Positions 14,204-14,653 of a DNA stretch of 14,653 nucleotides are shown one piece after another. The notes beneath the pieces were generated by a model. It did not search any database. It was not told the DNA's origin and saw only the letters and a list, made by a program, of their open reading frames with translations. Both the position numbers and the translations under genes were made by a program. This DNA comes from JARDZI01 sp041639705 (lineage in GTDB: Bacteria > Bacillota > Clostridia > Clostridiales > Caloramatoraceae). Each line of letters opens with the position of its first letter. Position 1 is the stretch's first letter. Location of the stretch: the NCBI GenBank assembly GCA_041639705.1, contig JBEQBT010000061.1:1-14653 (forward strand), in the 5' to 3' direction.

Positions 14204-14557
14204 ATGACTTTTGAAGAATACCAGGAGGAAATGAAAAGAACTGCATCACAGTTTGAAATTACAAATGAAAATCTGAGTCTTGGAGCAATGGGAATAGCAG
14301 GAGAAGCAGGTGAGGTTACAGATTACATTAAGAAGGTTGTTTTTCATTCCCATGAGTTATCAAAAGAAAAGCTAGCTGAAGAGCTAGGTGACGTAATGTG
14401 GTATTTAGCGTATTTATCAGAGATAATAGGCTATAGCTTAAGTGAAATAGCAGATATAAACTCAAACAAATTAAGAAAAAGATATCCAGATGGATGGGAT
14501 GAAAAAAGAAGCATAAACAGAGTAGATACAGTTACAAACATATATATGCATATATAG
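14204..14557 (+). CDS. MazG-like nucleotide pyrophosphohydrolase
   Basis: The protein has 117 residues. ATG at 14204 follows AGGAGGG (14192-14198). It is all alpha-helical, with the metal-binding signature of the all-alpha NTP pyrophosphatase superfamily: GIAGEAGEV (Glu34, Glu37) and AEELGDVMWYL (Glu60, Asp63), i.e. ExxE followed by ExxD, and the later KLRKRYPDGW segment common to the short single-domain members. These enzymes hydrolyse nucleoside triphosphates, including non-canonical ones, to the monophosphate and pyrophosphate, acting as house-cleaning enzymes in the cytosol. It starts 45 bases after the DUF92 gene and is followed 16 bases later by a HAD gene, so the three may be co-transcribed. 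Confidence 0.9.
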   Translation: MTFEEYQEEMKRTASQFEITNENLSLGAMGIAGEAGEVTDYIKKVVFHSHELSKEKLAEELGDVMWYLAYLSEIIGYSLSEIADINSNKLRKRYPDGWDEKRSINRVDTVTNIYMHI

Positions 14558-14573
14558 ACAAGGGGGAAAAGTT

Positions 14574-14653
14574 TTGTTAAAAGCAGTTATTTTTGATATG
14601 GATGGAGTAATAATAGACAGTGAGCCTTATCATTTGGTTATATGTTTAAAACT
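14574..14653 (+). CDS. HAD-superfamily hydrolase, beta-phosphoglucomutase-like (3' partial)
   Basis: TTG at 14574, preceded by AGGGGG (14561-14566) with 7-base spacing, opens a frame reading MLKAVIFDMDGVIIDSEPYH and runs to the window end. The DxDG motif with the nucleophile Asp8 and acid/base Asp10, followed by the VIIDSEP cap-domain entry, is typical of subfamily I HAD phosphatases such as beta-phosphoglucomutases and phosphoglycolate phosphatases. Only about 26 residues are present, so the substrate cannot be judged. Placement 16 bases behind the MazG-like gene suggests an operon. Confidence 0.85.
   Translation, partial: MLKAVIFDMDGVIIDSEPYHLVICLK

Noticed and set aside
1..14653. CRISPR array, insertion sequence, prophage or tRNA gene
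   Set aside because: No regularly spaced direct repeats, transposase or integrase motifs, terminal inverted repeats or cloverleaf structures were seen.

Overview
The window is AT-rich DNA with strong AGGAGG-type ribosome binding sites, frequent TTG and GTG starts, compact hairpin terminators and Clostridia-like proteins. It looks like the chromosome of an anaerobic low-GC Firmicute (Clostridia); I cannot name the species from sequence alone. No rRNA, tRNA, CRISPR array, insertion sequence or phage gene is visible.

Layout. (1) 1-368 is the tail of a CvfB/YitL-type S1-domain RNA-binding protein with a terminator. (2) 571-2085 is a membrane-anchored M1-family zinc metallopeptidase. (3) 2146-3429, minus strand, is a DEAD-box RNA helicase that shares a convergent terminator with the peptidase. 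(4) 3430-3859 has no gene but holds promoter candidates in both directions and a strong minus-strand terminator that may end a short RNA. (5) 3860-6625 is a LevR-type sigma-54 activator (winged helix, AAA+ with GAFTGA, PRD, EIIA-like, EIIB-like, PRD). (6) 6838-6853 is a very good -24/-12 promoter feeding a mannose-family PTS operon in the order EIIA, EIIC, EIID, EIIB, SIS-domain protein. The operon ends in a terminator at 10603-10628. (7) 10720-11289 is a secreted or anchored SNase-fold protein without the catalytic residues. (8) 11494-12312 is an AAC(3)-family acetyltransferase. (9) 12477-14158 holds two membrane proteins resembling the plant/cyanobacterial phytol kinase VTE5 and phytyl-phosphate kinase VTE6 (DUF92). 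(10) 14204-14557 is a MazG-like nucleotide pyrophosphohydrolase, and a HAD phosphatase begins at 14574 and runs off the window.

How the genes work together. The activator, the sigma-54 promoter and the PTS genes form one unit: the activator's EIIA-, EIIB- and PRD-like modules would sense PTS phosphorylation state and switch on the operon. The first operon position is occupied not by an intact gene but by a remnant of a neutral-ceramidase-like protein: about 13 N-terminal codons joined out of frame to about 100 C-terminal codons. The operon therefore seems to have lost an enzyme, and the transported sugar is unknown. The VTE5-like/VTE6-like pair suggests two-step phosphorylation of an isoprenoid alcohol, which would be a salvage route in a non-photosynthetic bacterium. 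These two are the points most worth following up.
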